Assembly: GCA_963837285.1 (NCBI GenBank)
Contig: CAWIMS010000006.1
Location: 248,001 to 312,000, forward strand
Length of the DNA stretch: 64,000 bases
Origin: Planosporangium sp963837285
Lineage (GTDB): Bacteria > Actinomycetota > Actinomycetes > Mycobacteriales > Micromonosporaceae
Direction: 5' to 3'
The notes below the pieces were generated by a model. It had not been told where the DNA came from, made no database searches, and was given only the letters and a program-made list of their open reading frames with translations. Shown here one piece after another: positions 37,315 to 46,338 of this stretch. The translations under genes and the position numbers were made by a program. Numbering within the stretch: the first letter of the stretch is position 1; each line of letters begins with the position of its first letter.

Positions 37315-39576
37315 CTACGCGTCTTGCGTTGAAGCGAGTGGCACCGGGTGCGAATCGACCCGACGTCTGCGTCTACGGTCGTGCAGATACCTGGTCGGCC
37401 ATCCGCTGGCTCCGCCGAGAAGTGCCAGCAGGCTCGGCACGAGCAGGGCCCGGACCACGACGGCATCAAGTCCGATCCCGACCGCCATCGCGAAGGCCAG
37501 CTCCCGGAACGGCCGCAGGGGCACCAGGGCGAGCAGGCCGAAGCTCATGGCGAGAATGAAGCCGGCAGTGGTCGTCGCCCACGCGGTCCGCGGCACCGCC
37601 ACCACCAGCGCCTCCCGGAGCGGGCGGCGGCGCGCTTCGTCCCAGACATGGCCGACGCCGAATATGGTGTAATCGGAGCCGAGCGCGACGAGCAGCACCG
37701 CCGCGGCGAACGGTACGTAGAACGTTACGCCGTCGTGGTGGAGGAGCCCCTGGAAGACCAGCGTGGTCACACCGAGCGTGGTCAGCAGGGTCAGGACGTT
37801 GAGCACGAGCAGGCACACCGGTGCCAGCAGCGCCCGCAGGAACAGCACGAGCAGCAGTAGGTTGACCGCGAGTGCCGTCACGGCGATGCGCAGCAGGTCG
37901 TTGCTGGTGTCCGCCACCACGTCGGCGGCGATCGCCGTGTCGCCGGCGAAGCCCGCGCGGGCCGGCGCCAGCCCGGTTTCGGTGAGCAGACCGTCCAGCG
38001 CGGCGTGCAACTGCCGGAGGGAGCGGATCGCCTTGGCGTCCAACGGGTCGTCGGACAGTACGATCAGGTAGCGGACCGCGTTGCCGTCGCGAGCCAGCAC
38101 CACGCCCTGCCCCTGGTCCACCGGCAGGTCCGCCGGGCCGAGCACGCCTGCGACGCCGGGCCGGCTGGCGAGTCGGGTCTCCAGCCGTGCCAGCGCGTCC
38201 CGTTGTCCCGCGATGCCAGTACCCTCCAGCAACAGCACCGTCGGGGACAGGATGCCGTCGGCGAACCCGGTCTTCGCCGCGATCGCCGCGCGACGAACGT
38301 CGTTGTCGGTGGGCAGCGAGGGGACGAAGGCCAAGCCGAGCCCGAGATACTGCACCGGCAGCGCCAGCAAGGCCAACAGGACCACGCCCGTCGTCAACAC
38401 CCCAGTGGCCTTGCGGCGGTCGGTGAGCCAGCCGACCCGGCGTCTGGTCCGGTCGGCGGCGCCCGGCGCCAGTGCGGTGTCGGCGACGACCGGCCGGCGC
38501 GGCCAGAAGACCCAGGAGCCGAGGATCGCCAGCAGGGCAGGGGTCATGGTGGCGGCGGTGACCAGCCCGACCACGACCGTCAACGCCATTCCCGGGCCGA
38601 ACGCCCGGAACAGCGTCGAGTGGGCCACCAGGAGGCAGGCGGTGCCCGACGCCACCGTCAAGCCCGCCACGGCGACGATCGGGGTGAACCGGGCGGTCGC
38701 CGTGGCGGCGGCGGCGTGCGGGGGCTCTCCCTCCACCAACGCCGCGCGGGTACCGGCCAGGTAGAACACCACGTAGTCGGTGACGACGCCGAGCAGCAGG
38801 GCGACCAACAGCGGCTCGAGTTCGCTGGGTACGGCGACGCCCAGCAGGGCGCCGGCCGCGCTGGTCAACTGCAGAGTGGCGGATACCCCGACGCCGGCAA
38901 CCACCAGCGTGACCAGCGGGGCGACCAGCGACCGGAACGCCAGCGCGACGACGAGCAGGACCGCGGCGAGGGTGGCAAGTTCCACAAGGGACAGGGAGCG
39001 GTGCACTACCCGGGCCTGCTCGACCCGGGCCGGAACCGATCCGGTGACGCCCACCACGTAGTCGTCGGCTCCGTAGTGCCGCTGAGCGAAGTCCCGTCCC
39101 GCGGCGTATTGGCGGTTGAAGCTCACGTCCGGCGGCATGAACAGCCAGGTGATAATCGTCGTGCCCGCCTCGCGCGAGCCGGGAAAGAGGCCGAAGGAGT
39201 TGGCGACCGGTACAGCGGCCAGCACCGGGCCGGCGTCGTACTCGCCGCGGGCGAGTTTGGCGGCGCGCTGCGCCGCGCGGGCCTGCGCCGTCACCGGCAT
39301 GCCGGCGGGTGCGCGCTGGACCACCGCGGTACGGCTCAGCAGCGAGAAGCCGAACGCCTGATAGGAGCGGACTTCCGTGTCGATGGGTGCCGAGTCCGTC
39401 GAGACGATCGACTCGACACCGCCTTCGAGCGAGCCCGGCGCATCGGGCAGCAGCCCGCCCATCGCGACGAGCAGCACGGCCCAGCCGGCCACGACCAGCC
39501 ACCGGCGCCGTGCAATCCACCCCGCGTAAGTCCGCGACCAGCGTCGGGTCGGTACCTCGGTCGCCGGTGTCCGCAC
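37315..39576 (-). CDS. MMPL/RND-type membrane transporter
   Basis: A 753-residue protein with the MMPL plan: one N-terminal helix (WLVVAGWAVLLVAMGGLL), a large outer domain (about 60-190), a bundle of five helices (from LVELATLAAVLLVVALAFRS), a cytoplasmic stretch, a second helix (GVLTTGVVLLALLALPV), a second outer domain and a final bundle of five. The sterol-sensing-like stretch VALLLGVVTDYVVFYLAG with paired acidic/tyrosine residues, and its repeat VALGSDYTIFGVGHVWDEA, mark proton-driven transport. Mycobacterial relatives export lipids; this one's cargo is unknown. GTG follows AAGGAGGTGGTGTCC. Confidence 0.85.
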   Translation of the reverse strand: MRTPATEVPTRRWSRTYAGWIARRRWLVVAGWAVLLVAMGGLLPDAPGSLEGGVESIVSTDSAPIDTEVRSYQAFGFSLLSRTAVVQRAPAGMPVTAQARAAQRAAKLARGEYDAGPVLAAVPVANSFGLFPGSREAGTTIITWLFMPPDVSFNRQYAAGRDFAQRHYGADDYVVGVTGSVPARVEQARVVHRSLSLVELATLAAVLLVVALAFRSLVAPLVTLVVAGVGVSATLQLTSAAGALLGVAVPSELEPLLVALLLGVVTDYVVFYLAGTRAALVEGEPPHAAAATATARFTPIVAVAGLTVASGTACLLVAHSTLFRAFGPGMALTVVVGLVTAATMTPALLAILGSWVFWPRRPVVADTALAPGAADRTRRRVGWLTDRRKATGVLTTGVVLLALLALPVQYLGLGLAFVPSLPTDNDVRRAAIAAKTGFADGILSPTVLLLEGTGIAGQRDALARLETRLASRPGVAGVLGPADLPVDQGQGVVLARDGNAVRYLIVLSDDPLDAKAIRSLRQLHAALDGLLTETGLAPARAGFAGDTAIAADVVADTSNDLLRIAVTALAVNLLLLVLFLRALLAPVCLLVLNVLTLLTTLGVTTLVFQGLLHHDGVTFYVPFAAAVLLVALGSDYTIFGVGHVWDEARRRPLREALVVAVPRTAWATTTAGFILAMSFGLLALVPLRPFRELAFAMAVGIGLDAVVVRALLVPSLLALLGGASGWPTRYLHDRRRRRRVDSHPVPLASTQDA

Positions 39577-39761
39577 CGGACACCACCTCCTTACCAGGTC
39601 CCGACTCCGTCAGCGGGTCCCGGACCGGCGCAGGGGCGCCGTCGGCGGAGCGGGTCGTGGAAGAGCCGGTACTGGGCGGGGAACCGCTCGTACAGCCGCA
39701 CGACGCCTAACCCTTCGCCGCATTCGCCGCTACCGGATCGGTCGCCCGTGGCGATGACCTC

Positions 39762-40430
39762 TCACGCTTTGGTGAAGGTCCACTCCATGTTGGGTCCGTT
39801 CTCCAGGGTCCTGACCCGCAATGTGTCCCCGGAACAGGTGTACGTGCCGTTGCGTAGAATGGGCTGCACGTCGACCGCGCCGCCGGCCTGGGTCGCTTTG
39901 TCGCCGGTGAAGTCGGAGATCCGGGCGTTGTCCAGCAGCGTGACGCTCACCGGCTCGGTCAGCTTGACCGTGCCCTTCAAGGTGTCCCAGGTGATCTTTC
40001 CTTGGGGGCTCCAGCTGCCCTTGCCGTCGGCGTCCTGCGGACCGAAGGCGACCGCGCCGTACGCGGTTCCGTCGTACTGGGCCTGCCCTCGAACGGTCGC
40101 TCCCGCAAGCTTCACCGTGAACTCGACGGGCTTGGAACCCGAGAAGTTCAGCTCGGTGACGCCGTCCCGTCCCACGTTCATCGTGGCGCCGGTGCCGCCG
40201 CTGATGGTTCCGGTCGCGCTGCCGAAGTCGCCCTCGGCGGTGACAACCGTGGCCTTCCAGTTGCCGACAGCGCAGTTCGGAGGAGCGCTCGCGGCGCCGG
40301 TCGGTCCCGTCGTCGTGGTGCCGGAGCTGTTCGTCGGTCCGGCAGCGGAACCGGAGCCGGAGTTGTCGGTGCACGCGGTCAGGGCCAGCAGAACGCCAAT
40401 GCCGAGCAGAGTTGCTCGCCTCAGTCTCAT
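39762..40430 (-). CDS. Secreted lipoprotein, function unknown
   Basis: A 222-residue lipoprotein with a signal ending LLALTAC (lipobox; Cys about 20), a Thr/Ser/Gly linker to about residue 48 and a beta-rich domain containing CAVGNWKATVV and, near the end, NGTYTCSGDTLRVRTLENG. The two cysteines probably pair. The pattern resembles actinobacterial lipoproteins annotated only as hypothetical. ATG follows CAGGAGCGGACG. Confidence 0.75.
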   Translation of the reverse strand: MRLRRATLLGIGVLLALTACTDNSGSGSAAGPTNSSGTTTTGPTGAASAPPNCAVGNWKATVVTAEGDFGSATGTISGGTGATMNVGRDGVTELNFSGSKPVEFTVKLAGATVRGQAQYDGTAYGAVAFGPQDADGKGSWSPQGKITWDTLKGTVKLTEPVSVTLLDNARISDFTGDKATQAGGAVDVQPILRNGTYTCSGDTLRVRTLENGPNMEWTFTKA

Positions 40431-41067
40431 CGTCCGCTCCTGTCTCGTCGATCGGGGTGATCGCGGGTGGGAAGCCTCGCTTGCCGCGAGCCGGGTACGA
40501 TGCTGTCCACGGCATTCGGCCGGTTCTGTCCGACATCGTCACCCCGCACCCCGATCACTCCTCGGTATCTCTCAATACCGATTCCCGGCCGGTATCCCGC
40601 TTAACGTGACGATTTCATGTCAATCGATCTTCCGGCTCGTCACGGTACCGCGTCTGAGCACCGCCGATCAGCGACGGATCCGCCCCGTGCAGGGCTTTGC
40701 GCCAACGCCAGCCCGATCACTGCGGTACGAGGACGATCGCCGCCGCCGCGAGCAGTCGGTCTCAGGACGGTGGTACGGCCAGGCGCCGCGGGCCGGCGGC
40801 TAGGCACAGGTCCAACGCCGCAGCGCGAGCCCACCGTTGCGGCTGCAGTGGTGAAACTGGGACGCCTTACGGTGGAGGTGCCATGGCGCAGGGCACGTGG
40901 GCGAGCGATGCATCAGACCCGACACTCACCGACGCCGGTCCGCCGCCGCAGGGACATGGTCTCCCAAACGGTTCATCCCTACCAGCACAGACCATACCGA
41001 CCCGCCCCTGGGTGATGCGCCTCCTGGCTTGTCAACGCGTGGGCTAACAGAGACGTCGGGACAGATG
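40431..41067. other. Intergenic stretch without a supported gene
   Basis: This holds the promoter of the lipoprotein gene at its left end. A small dyad GGTAT-N6-ATACC lies at 40564-40579, with another GGTAT at 40591. Open frames here are Arg/Pro-rich, lack ribosome sites and look non-coding. Confidence 0.5.
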
Positions 41068-41910
41068 TCAGGCCGACGGCCGGGGCGATGGCGCGGAGAT
41101 CTCTTGGCGGGCCAGCCAGCCGAGGACCCGCAACGCCTGCGGGACGGTCCACGCGTCCCCCTCGGGATGGTCGAGCTTCTGGTGCCCCTCCTCGTTCAGG
41201 AACGAGTACATCGGCGCGGGCAGGGCGCCGCCCGCTTCAACATGCCCGGGTCCGTCCATGATGAAGCGCTCGTGGCCCGCGGGGTCGAGGAAGAACAACT
41301 CGTCGGCGTGGTTGACGTCGTAGGTCAGCTTCTCCCCGGTACGCCAGTTGGTGGCCGACGGATCGTCCTCGGGAACCTGCTCGTAGTAGACGCCGAGGTA
41401 TTTCCAGAGGGTCGACAGGTCGGCCGCGCTGCCGGTCAGGGCCGCCCAGTCGGTCGGGGCCGGCGTGTACAGCTGCCGGTACGCGGCGAGCTGGACGGGG
41501 CTGTCGCGTCGCGGGTCGACGGTGATGCTCAGAAACTCGATCCGATCACCGAGTCCGGCCCGGTCGACGGCGCGCGCGGCGGCGACGAGGTTCGCGGTGT
41601 CGAGGGGACAGGTCTCCTGGCACAGCGTGGTCACGTCGTTGATCACGATGATTCGGTTGCGGAAGCTGGCGAGCGAGACCCGCCTGCCGGTGGAGTCGAC
41701 CAGCGGCAGGTGCATGATGGCCGGCGGGACCGGGCCGTCGAGCCGGGTGCCGATCGAGCCCGGGGGTGGGGCCGGAGCCGGCTTGCCGGCCTGGCAGCCG
41801 GCCAGCGCCGCGAGCACACCGAGCACGACGACGATCGGCGGCGTTCGCCGCGCCGGACGGGCTTGATGCCCCAGCCCACCACGATGGCCGCGCACGCGAT
41901 GTGGCATCAT
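41068..41910 (-). CDS. SCO1/SenC-type copper chaperone
   Basis: A 280-residue lipoprotein-type thioredoxin-fold protein. The signal has LAALAGC near residue 39. The copper/redox motif CQETCP is at about 97-102 and the third copper ligand lies in YDVNHADELFFLDP near 200. It would deliver copper to the CuA site of the oxidase subunit II encoded at 8005, 33 kb away, or act as a thiol reductase. A TACAAT -10 box ends 7 bases before the ATG, which would give a leaderless or nearly leaderless mRNA. Confidence 0.85.
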   Translation of the reverse strand: MMPHRVRGHRGGLGHQARPARRTPPIVVVLGVLAALAGCQAGKPAPAPPPGSIGTRLDGPVPPAIMHLPLVDSTGRRVSLASFRNRIIVINDVTTLCQETCPLDTANLVAAARAVDRAGLGDRIEFLSITVDPRRDSPVQLAAYRQLYTPAPTDWAALTGSAADLSTLWKYLGVYYEQVPEDDPSATNWRTGEKLTYDVNHADELFFLDPAGHERFIMDGPGHVEAGGALPAPMYSFLNEEGHQKLDHPEGDAWTVPQALRVLGWLARQEISAPSPRPSA

Positions 41911-41922
41911 GCAATTATTGTA
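41908..41922 (-). promoter_or_regulatory. Promoter -10 box and TTGCAT motif at the SCO1 start
   Basis: On the minus strand TACAAT (41922-41917) is followed by AATTGCATGATG, the last six bases being two ATG codons in frame. A start of transcription 6-7 bases after the hexamer falls on the ATG. The sequence also matches the TTGCAT motif found elsewhere in the window. Confidence 0.5.
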
Positions 41923-42066
41923 CGGGGCTTCAATTCGAGCTGGTGCGCCGGGCTGGTGCGATCAGCGGCAATTAGCTCCTCGGTACGAAACGTGTCCCGC
42001 TCAATGTTTCGACGCGGCCTCTGCGGCTAGCCTCGTGGGATGGTCGACGGCTGGTCAATGGGTCGC

Positions 42067-42588
42067 TCACGCTGCCCTCGGGGCGGCCGGGCCGGCGGCG
42101 AGCCGGACACCGCGCCGGCCGCGTGCGGTGACCGCGAGCATCAGCGCCGCCGACAGCAGCAGGCAGGCCGCCATGAACGCGTACGCCGCGCCGTTGCTGA
42201 CGCCGCCCTGCAACCAGCCGACGACGTAGGCGCCGACGATGCCGCCGACGGCGCCGGTCGCGTTGATGCCGGTAGCCGCCGGGTACCGGTTCGAGGTCGT
42301 TCTGTTCGTCGGCCAGGCGCCGGGAGATGTCGTCCTTCTCGGCGCGATCCAGCCACCGGGCGTGTTCCGGGTCGGCGACCAGGGCGCGGAACACGAACGC
42401 CCAGATGATGGCCGGTACGCCTTCGAGCCAGCCGGGCGTGAGCCCGAGGTCGTGCTTGAGGCCGCCCGCGACGCCGATCGAGTAGTTCGACCGGTCCAGG
42501 TAGGCGAGGCTGTACGTGATGAAGACCAGCGGTACCAGGCGGCGCCACCGCTGGGATCGAGTGGCGGCTCCAGGTTGGGCGAACGCAC
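42067..42588 (-). pseudogene. MFS transporter (ACS-type) reduced to three joined pieces
   Basis: From a GTG at 42588 one reads a short leader, then after a frameshift near 42550 the first helix LVPLVFITYSLAYLDRSNYSIGV and GLKHDLGLTPGWLEG. The text then passes at once to AIIWAFVFRALVADPEHARWLDRAEKDDI, the central loop after helix 6. After another shift near 42285 the last helices follow: GINATGAVGGIVGAYVVGWL and YAFMAACLLLSAALMLAV. About 250 residues are missing against the usual 430. It is clearly not functional as sequenced. Confidence 0.75.
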
Positions 42589-42803
42589 GGCGTGCCTTCC
42601 GTCGAATCCGGCCACCGGTCGCCAGTTCGCACCGGTGCCAGCGGTCGGCGCTTCATTGCGGTAGGCAATAGATGGTTCCCGCTATTCGGCGTGGCAAACC
42701 CACGCGGGCGGGGATCACCCGGGCCGAGGAACGCAGTGATCACGACGGCGTGGTGGAGCGCCCGCCTCCTGGACCGGCCGTCCCAGCCCGCACGCCGGAT
42801 CGG

Positions 42804-43496
42804 CTACATCGCTTCCTTGATGCCACGCCGGATGAGCCAGGCGTTGACGGGGTAGGCGGTGAGGAAGCCTGCTGCCATGCCGATCTGCATGAGGAACCAG
42901 TACACCGGACTGTCGGGGTGCAGGTGCGGTCCGGGAAAGAAGACGAAGACCATCAACGCCATCCAGCCGAAGAGGCCGACCTCGAACGCGGTCAGCGACA
43001 GTACGTCGGCCTTGACGGCCTGCCAGAGCCCTTTGCCCAGAGGCAGACCGCGCATCGGGGCGATGGCGTAGTACTGGAAGAGGATTCCGAGCGCGAGGGC
43101 CAGCGCGTAATCACCGACGTACTCCGCCCAGATCGCCCTACCAGCGATGGTCACGCCGAGGAGGAAGATCACGGTCTCGGCCACGATGTCGCCCAGGGTA
43201 CAGCCGGCGCCGCAGTGCATGACGCCGATGGACGTGCTGGCCCAGCGCGGCTTGCCCGGAGGGTCGCCGTGCTCGCGCCACCAGCGAGGTGATTGCGGCC
43301 GGCCCCATCGTCGATACGCCCAGACCGCTAACGGTCCTAGGTAGAGGGCGTTGACCGGCCAGACAGCCTCCATGATGGACATCCGTTGCCGGTAGCCGGC
43401 CAGGTAGATGTCGCCGATGATCCATGCGGCGCATGCGGCGCATCCGGCCAGGGCGATCCAGGCGAGGACGGTCAGCCATGACGGAGCCATAGGCAA
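42804..43496 (-). CDS. DUF4396 membrane protein
   Basis: A 230-residue membrane protein. After helix 1 (LTVLAWIALAGCAACAAWII), MEAVWPVNALYLGPLAVWAY forms helix 2. VMHCGAGCTLGDIVAE is the hallmark Cys-containing loop of DUF4396, then VTIAGRAIWAEYVGDYALAL and LTAFEVGLFGWMALMVF follow. Members occur next to copper or haem proteins in some actinobacteria; function is unknown. No ribosome site is obvious at the ATG. Confidence 0.8.
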   Translation of the reverse strand: MPMAPSWLTVLAWIALAGCAACAAWIIGDIYLAGYRQRMSIMEAVWPVNALYLGPLAVWAYRRWGRPQSPRWWREHGDPPGKPRWASTSIGVMHCGAGCTLGDIVAETVIFLLGVTIAGRAIWAEYVGDYALALALGILFQYYAIAPMRGLPLGKGLWQAVKADVLSLTAFEVGLFGWMALMVFVFFPGPHLHPDSPVYWFLMQIGMAAGFLTAYPVNAWLIRRGIKEAM

Positions 43497-43566
43497 CGGT
43501 TACCACCGCGGCGCCGGTTCATTCATCGCGGTGGGCGCCGATCCGGGGCGGTGCTCAGCCGAGATA

Positions 43567-43729
43567 AGGTTGCATAGTGCATCGTTTGCGGTAGGCTGGA
43601 CGTCCGTCGGGTGGCGCGGAGATCGGTGCGTAAACGGGTTTCACGGTGATGCCTGGCGACCTCCCCCGTCGCCGGGACGGCCGACTCCGTCGACGGCGGC
43701 GTCCGCTGAGCGGCCCCTCGGCGGACGCC
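43567..43729 (+). ncRNA. Candidate structured RNA, copy B
   Basis: Diverged second copy of the element at 28433-28596. It keeps the AGGTTGCATAGTGCATC head, GTAGGCTGGA, GCGCGGAGATCGG and CTCCGTCGACGGCGGCG, and ends in the hairpin GGCGTCCGCTGAG / CTCGGCGGACGCC (43698-43710 / 43717-43729, 6-base loop). Differences from copy A in the stem keep pairing. A GGCGAC-N5-GTCGCC hairpin precedes it (about 43654-43670). Nothing coding that is shared by both copies is preserved. The remaining bases to 43934 hold no gene I can support. Confidence 0.5.
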
Positions 43730-43934
43730 GGCCCGTCAGTGCCCACAACTGCTCACGAGGGCGCTTAAGCCATGACGTGCGCGGCGCTGGTCGGCTGAGT
43801 TCGGGTTTCGCTCGCTGCGGTCGAATGGACGTGGCGCACGGATAGGCTGCCGATCGGTACCCCGGTGTGGGTCTACTGACACCGCGTCCGCGCAGTGGCG
43901 GCGGATGTGCCGGACCGGGCCGGTCGGTCTGCGG

Positions 43935-44366
43935 TCATGTCCGGTGTGCCGTCATCAGGTGGACCTCGATCGGTGCGGCGACCGAACCGGCGGAGTCGAT
44001 GAACGCAGCCAGCGCCGTGCGGCATTCGTCGGCGATCCGGTCGCGGACGGCGGGTTCGACCCGATCGGCGATCGGCAACAACTCGACAGCCAGGAACTGG
44101 TCGATCGAAACTGGCCGGGTCGCCCCAAGCCAGGTGTCGAACCGCTCGATCCGCAACCCGGCCGCTTCGAAGAGCCCGGCCAGCACATCCGGCTCGCCGA
44201 CGGCGAGGTAGGCGCCGAGCAGATCGAGCACGTCCGGGCCGGCGTGGCGGGCGACCACCTCGGTCAACGCCAGGTAGCCGGGGCTGCACGCCAGCCGGCC
44301 AGGCACCTGCACCGCGACCCGACCGTCCGGGCCGGCCACCCGCGCCATCTCCCGCAGATTTTGCAG
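43935..44366 (-). pseudogene. C-terminal fragment of a SAM-dependent methyltransferase
   Basis: The frame begins mid-protein with LQNLREMARVAGPDGRVAVQ, the usual late strand and helix of class I methyltransferases, then continues to VEVHLMT-like ends. The SAM-binding glycine loop is absent, and only 12 bases separate the first readable codon from the stop of the upstream kinase gene. A deletion has removed the first half. Confidence 0.65.
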
Positions 44367-44377
44367 CCCGCAGGTTT

Positions 44378-46090
44378 TCAGGCGCCGGGGTGGCCTTCCG
44401 GGAGCCGCGTTGTAGGCGTCAGCGGTGCCGGTCCGCTCGGCGAGGGATCCGGCGTGGGCGATGCTGGGCCGGACGAGGGGCCCGAGCCCGGATCCGGACT
44501 CGGATCGCCGGTACCGGTCGGCGCCGGTGTGGCGGACGGGTTTGCCGGCGACGGCGTGGCGGACGGCACGGCGGATGGCGTACCGGACGACGTCGGGATC
44601 GGCGCCGCCGTAGCGGCGGACCTCGATGGGCTCGGGTGCGGATCGTGGTCTGCGCCCGACCCAGGGAGAGGTGCGCCGTCGCTGGGCGAGGCGTCATGCT
44701 GAGCGGGGCCGGTCCTCTCGGGTGGCGGCCATCCGACTAGCGACGTCGCGGGCTGGCATGCCGTACCGTCCAGGCTGAACCCGGTCGGGTTGGCCGGTCC
44801 GGCGGCCGGGGCGCCGATGAGGGTGAGGACCACCGGGCTGTCGGCCTGGAGCGCCTGCTGGCCACGGAGCGCGACCTGCCCGCCGGTCTGAGCCCAGTGC
44901 GCGCCGTCCACTGCCGTGATCTTCTGGCCTCTCGGCAGGGTGAACGTCAGAGACCAGCCCGGATTCTGGACGGCGACCGCGGTTGTGATCATGAGGCTGG
45001 CGCGGAACGTTCCGTCGGTCAGCCGCCGGGCGGCGTACCGGGCGCGGCAGCCCGGATCCTGGTCGATCATGGCCGTCTGGCCATCGGCCCGGTCGAGGTA
45101 CCGGTGCGCGCCGACGAGCGCAACGCCGGCCAGCACCGATACGACCGCGGCCGCCGCGGGCGTCCACCGCGCCCGCCTGGCGCCTTGCCTGGCGGGCGTT
45201 CGGGGCACGGTCGGCGACATGGGCACGGTCAGGCCTGCGAGAGTGGCCTGACCACTGGCGGTCGGCTCCTGCCCGGCCGGGATGCGGGCGGCTGCCGAGC
45301 GGAGGAGGTCGGCCAGGCGCCGGCTGGTCGGCCGCTCGCCGGGCGACGGGAGCAGGCATCGCGAGCAGATCTCGACGACGCCCGCGGGCAGGTGCCCGAC
45401 CGACGGGGTCGGTACGGTGCTGGCGGCCAGGCGAGCCAGCCGACTCGCCCAGAGCGGTCGACCGGTTAGACATTCGAAGAGCACGAGCCCGAGTCCGTAC
45501 ACGTCGCTGGCGGGCGTGACAGGGTCGCCGCGGAGTTGCTCGGGTGCCATGTAGTCGGGTGTGCCGAGCAGGTAGCCGCTCGTGTCGGCCAGCGGCTGCC
45601 CGGTCATCGCCGCGATGCCGAAGTCGACGACCTTGACGCTGCGGTCGGTAAGCATGACATTGCCAGGCTTGATATCGCGGTGCACAACACCCTGGGCGTG
45701 TGCCGCCGCGAGCGCGTCGGCGATCTCCGCACATGTCGACAGGGCACTGGTGTAGTCCAGCGGCCCGCGCCGCAACCGGTTCCGGAGCGTCTCGCCGTCG
45801 ACGAGCTCCATGACGATGTACGGCACGCGGAGGCTGGCGCCGTGGGCGTACTCGCCGACGTCGTAGACACGGGCGATGCCGTGATGGGTCAACCTCGCCG
45901 CCGCCTGTGCTTCGGCGCGTGCCCGGCCGTGCCAGCGCAGGTCGGCGGCGAACTCCGGCGTCAGCATCTTGACCGCTACGGTTCGGTCGAGTCGCAGGTC
46001 GTGTGCCCGCCACACCACAGCCATGCCGCCCTGGCCGACCGGCTTGTCCAGCCGGTAACGGCCAGCCAGCAGTATGGCTCCGGTCGGCAT
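44378..46090 (-). CDS. Ser/Thr protein kinase with extracellular CBM2-like module
   Basis: A 570-residue PknB-type kinase. Residues 12-265 are the kinase: glycine loop VGQGGMAVVW (18-27), Lys41, catalytic HRDIKPGN (137-144), DFG (156-158) and APEQ (182-185). A membrane helix lies at about 310-328. Outside, residues 348-445 look like a family 2 carbohydrate-binding module: terminal cysteines C348 and C445, NPGWSLTFTLPRGQKI, HWAQTGGQVAL and PTGFSLDGTAC. The final 120 residues are a Pro/Ser/Thr/Asp linker. Most PknB-type kinases carry PASTA or other sensors; a CBM2 suggests sensing of cellulose or chitin-like polymers. Binding residues need checking, since few surface tryptophans remain. Confidence 0.85.
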   Translation of the reverse strand: MPTGAILLAGRYRLDKPVGQGGMAVVWRAHDLRLDRTVAVKMLTPEFAADLRWHGRARAEAQAAARLTHHGIARVYDVGEYAHGASLRVPYIVMELVDGETLRNRLRRGPLDYTSALSTCAEIADALAAAHAQGVVHRDIKPGNVMLTDRSVKVVDFGIAAMTGQPLADTSGYLLGTPDYMAPEQLRGDPVTPASDVYGLGLVLFECLTGRPLWASRLARLAASTVPTPSVGHLPAGVVEICSRCLLPSPGERPTSRRLADLLRSAAARIPAGQEPTASGQATLAGLTVPMSPTVPRTPARQGARRARWTPAAAAVVSVLAGVALVGAHRYLDRADGQTAMIDQDPGCRARYAARRLTDGTFRASLMITTAVAVQNPGWSLTFTLPRGQKITAVDGAHWAQTGGQVALRGQQALQADSPVVLTLIGAPAAGPANPTGFSLDGTACQPATSLVGWPPPERTGPAQHDASPSDGAPLPGSGADHDPHPSPSRSAATAAPIPTSSGTPSAVPSATPSPANPSATPAPTGTGDPSPDPGSGPSSGPASPTPDPSPSGPAPLTPTTRLPEGHPGA

Positions 46091-46099
46091 CGCCCCCGG

Positions 46100-46222
46100 C
46101 TACCCCTGTGCCACGGGAACCAAACAAATGGCGGCCATCGCCTGTCCGCTGGTGGCGCGTTCGTAGCGCCGGCGCATCTCGGCCAGATCGGGACGATCGA
46201 CGAGATCGGTGGAGCGGTCCCC
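46100..46222 (-). pseudogene. N-terminal remnant of an SPW-repeat protein
   Basis: Reads DLVDRPDLAEMRRRYERATS and GQAMAA, closely matching the cytoplasmic N-terminus of the SPW protein at 28711-29169, then loses similarity before the first helix and stops. It lies immediately upstream of the kinase start. Likely a truncated paralogue. Confidence 0.6.
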
Positions 46223-46338
46223 GGGAAGTACGAATTCCTGGTGTACCGAAGGCCACCGCCGGGTACCCGTCGACGCCTGGGGAGACGTTCCGACGTTGAT
46301 CGAGCAGCCGAGCGAAGCGGGGGAGGAGTTGAGGCGCG

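Noticed and set aside
40617..41047. Two plus-strand open frames between the lipoprotein and SCO1 genes
   Set aside because: Basic, low-complexity translations without ribosome sites or relatives recognisable by eye.
43408..43845. Open frame of 145 codons across candidate RNA copy B
   Set aside because: The equivalent frame in copy A is stopped after RLHSASI, and similarity lies in the RNA hairpins rather than in codons.
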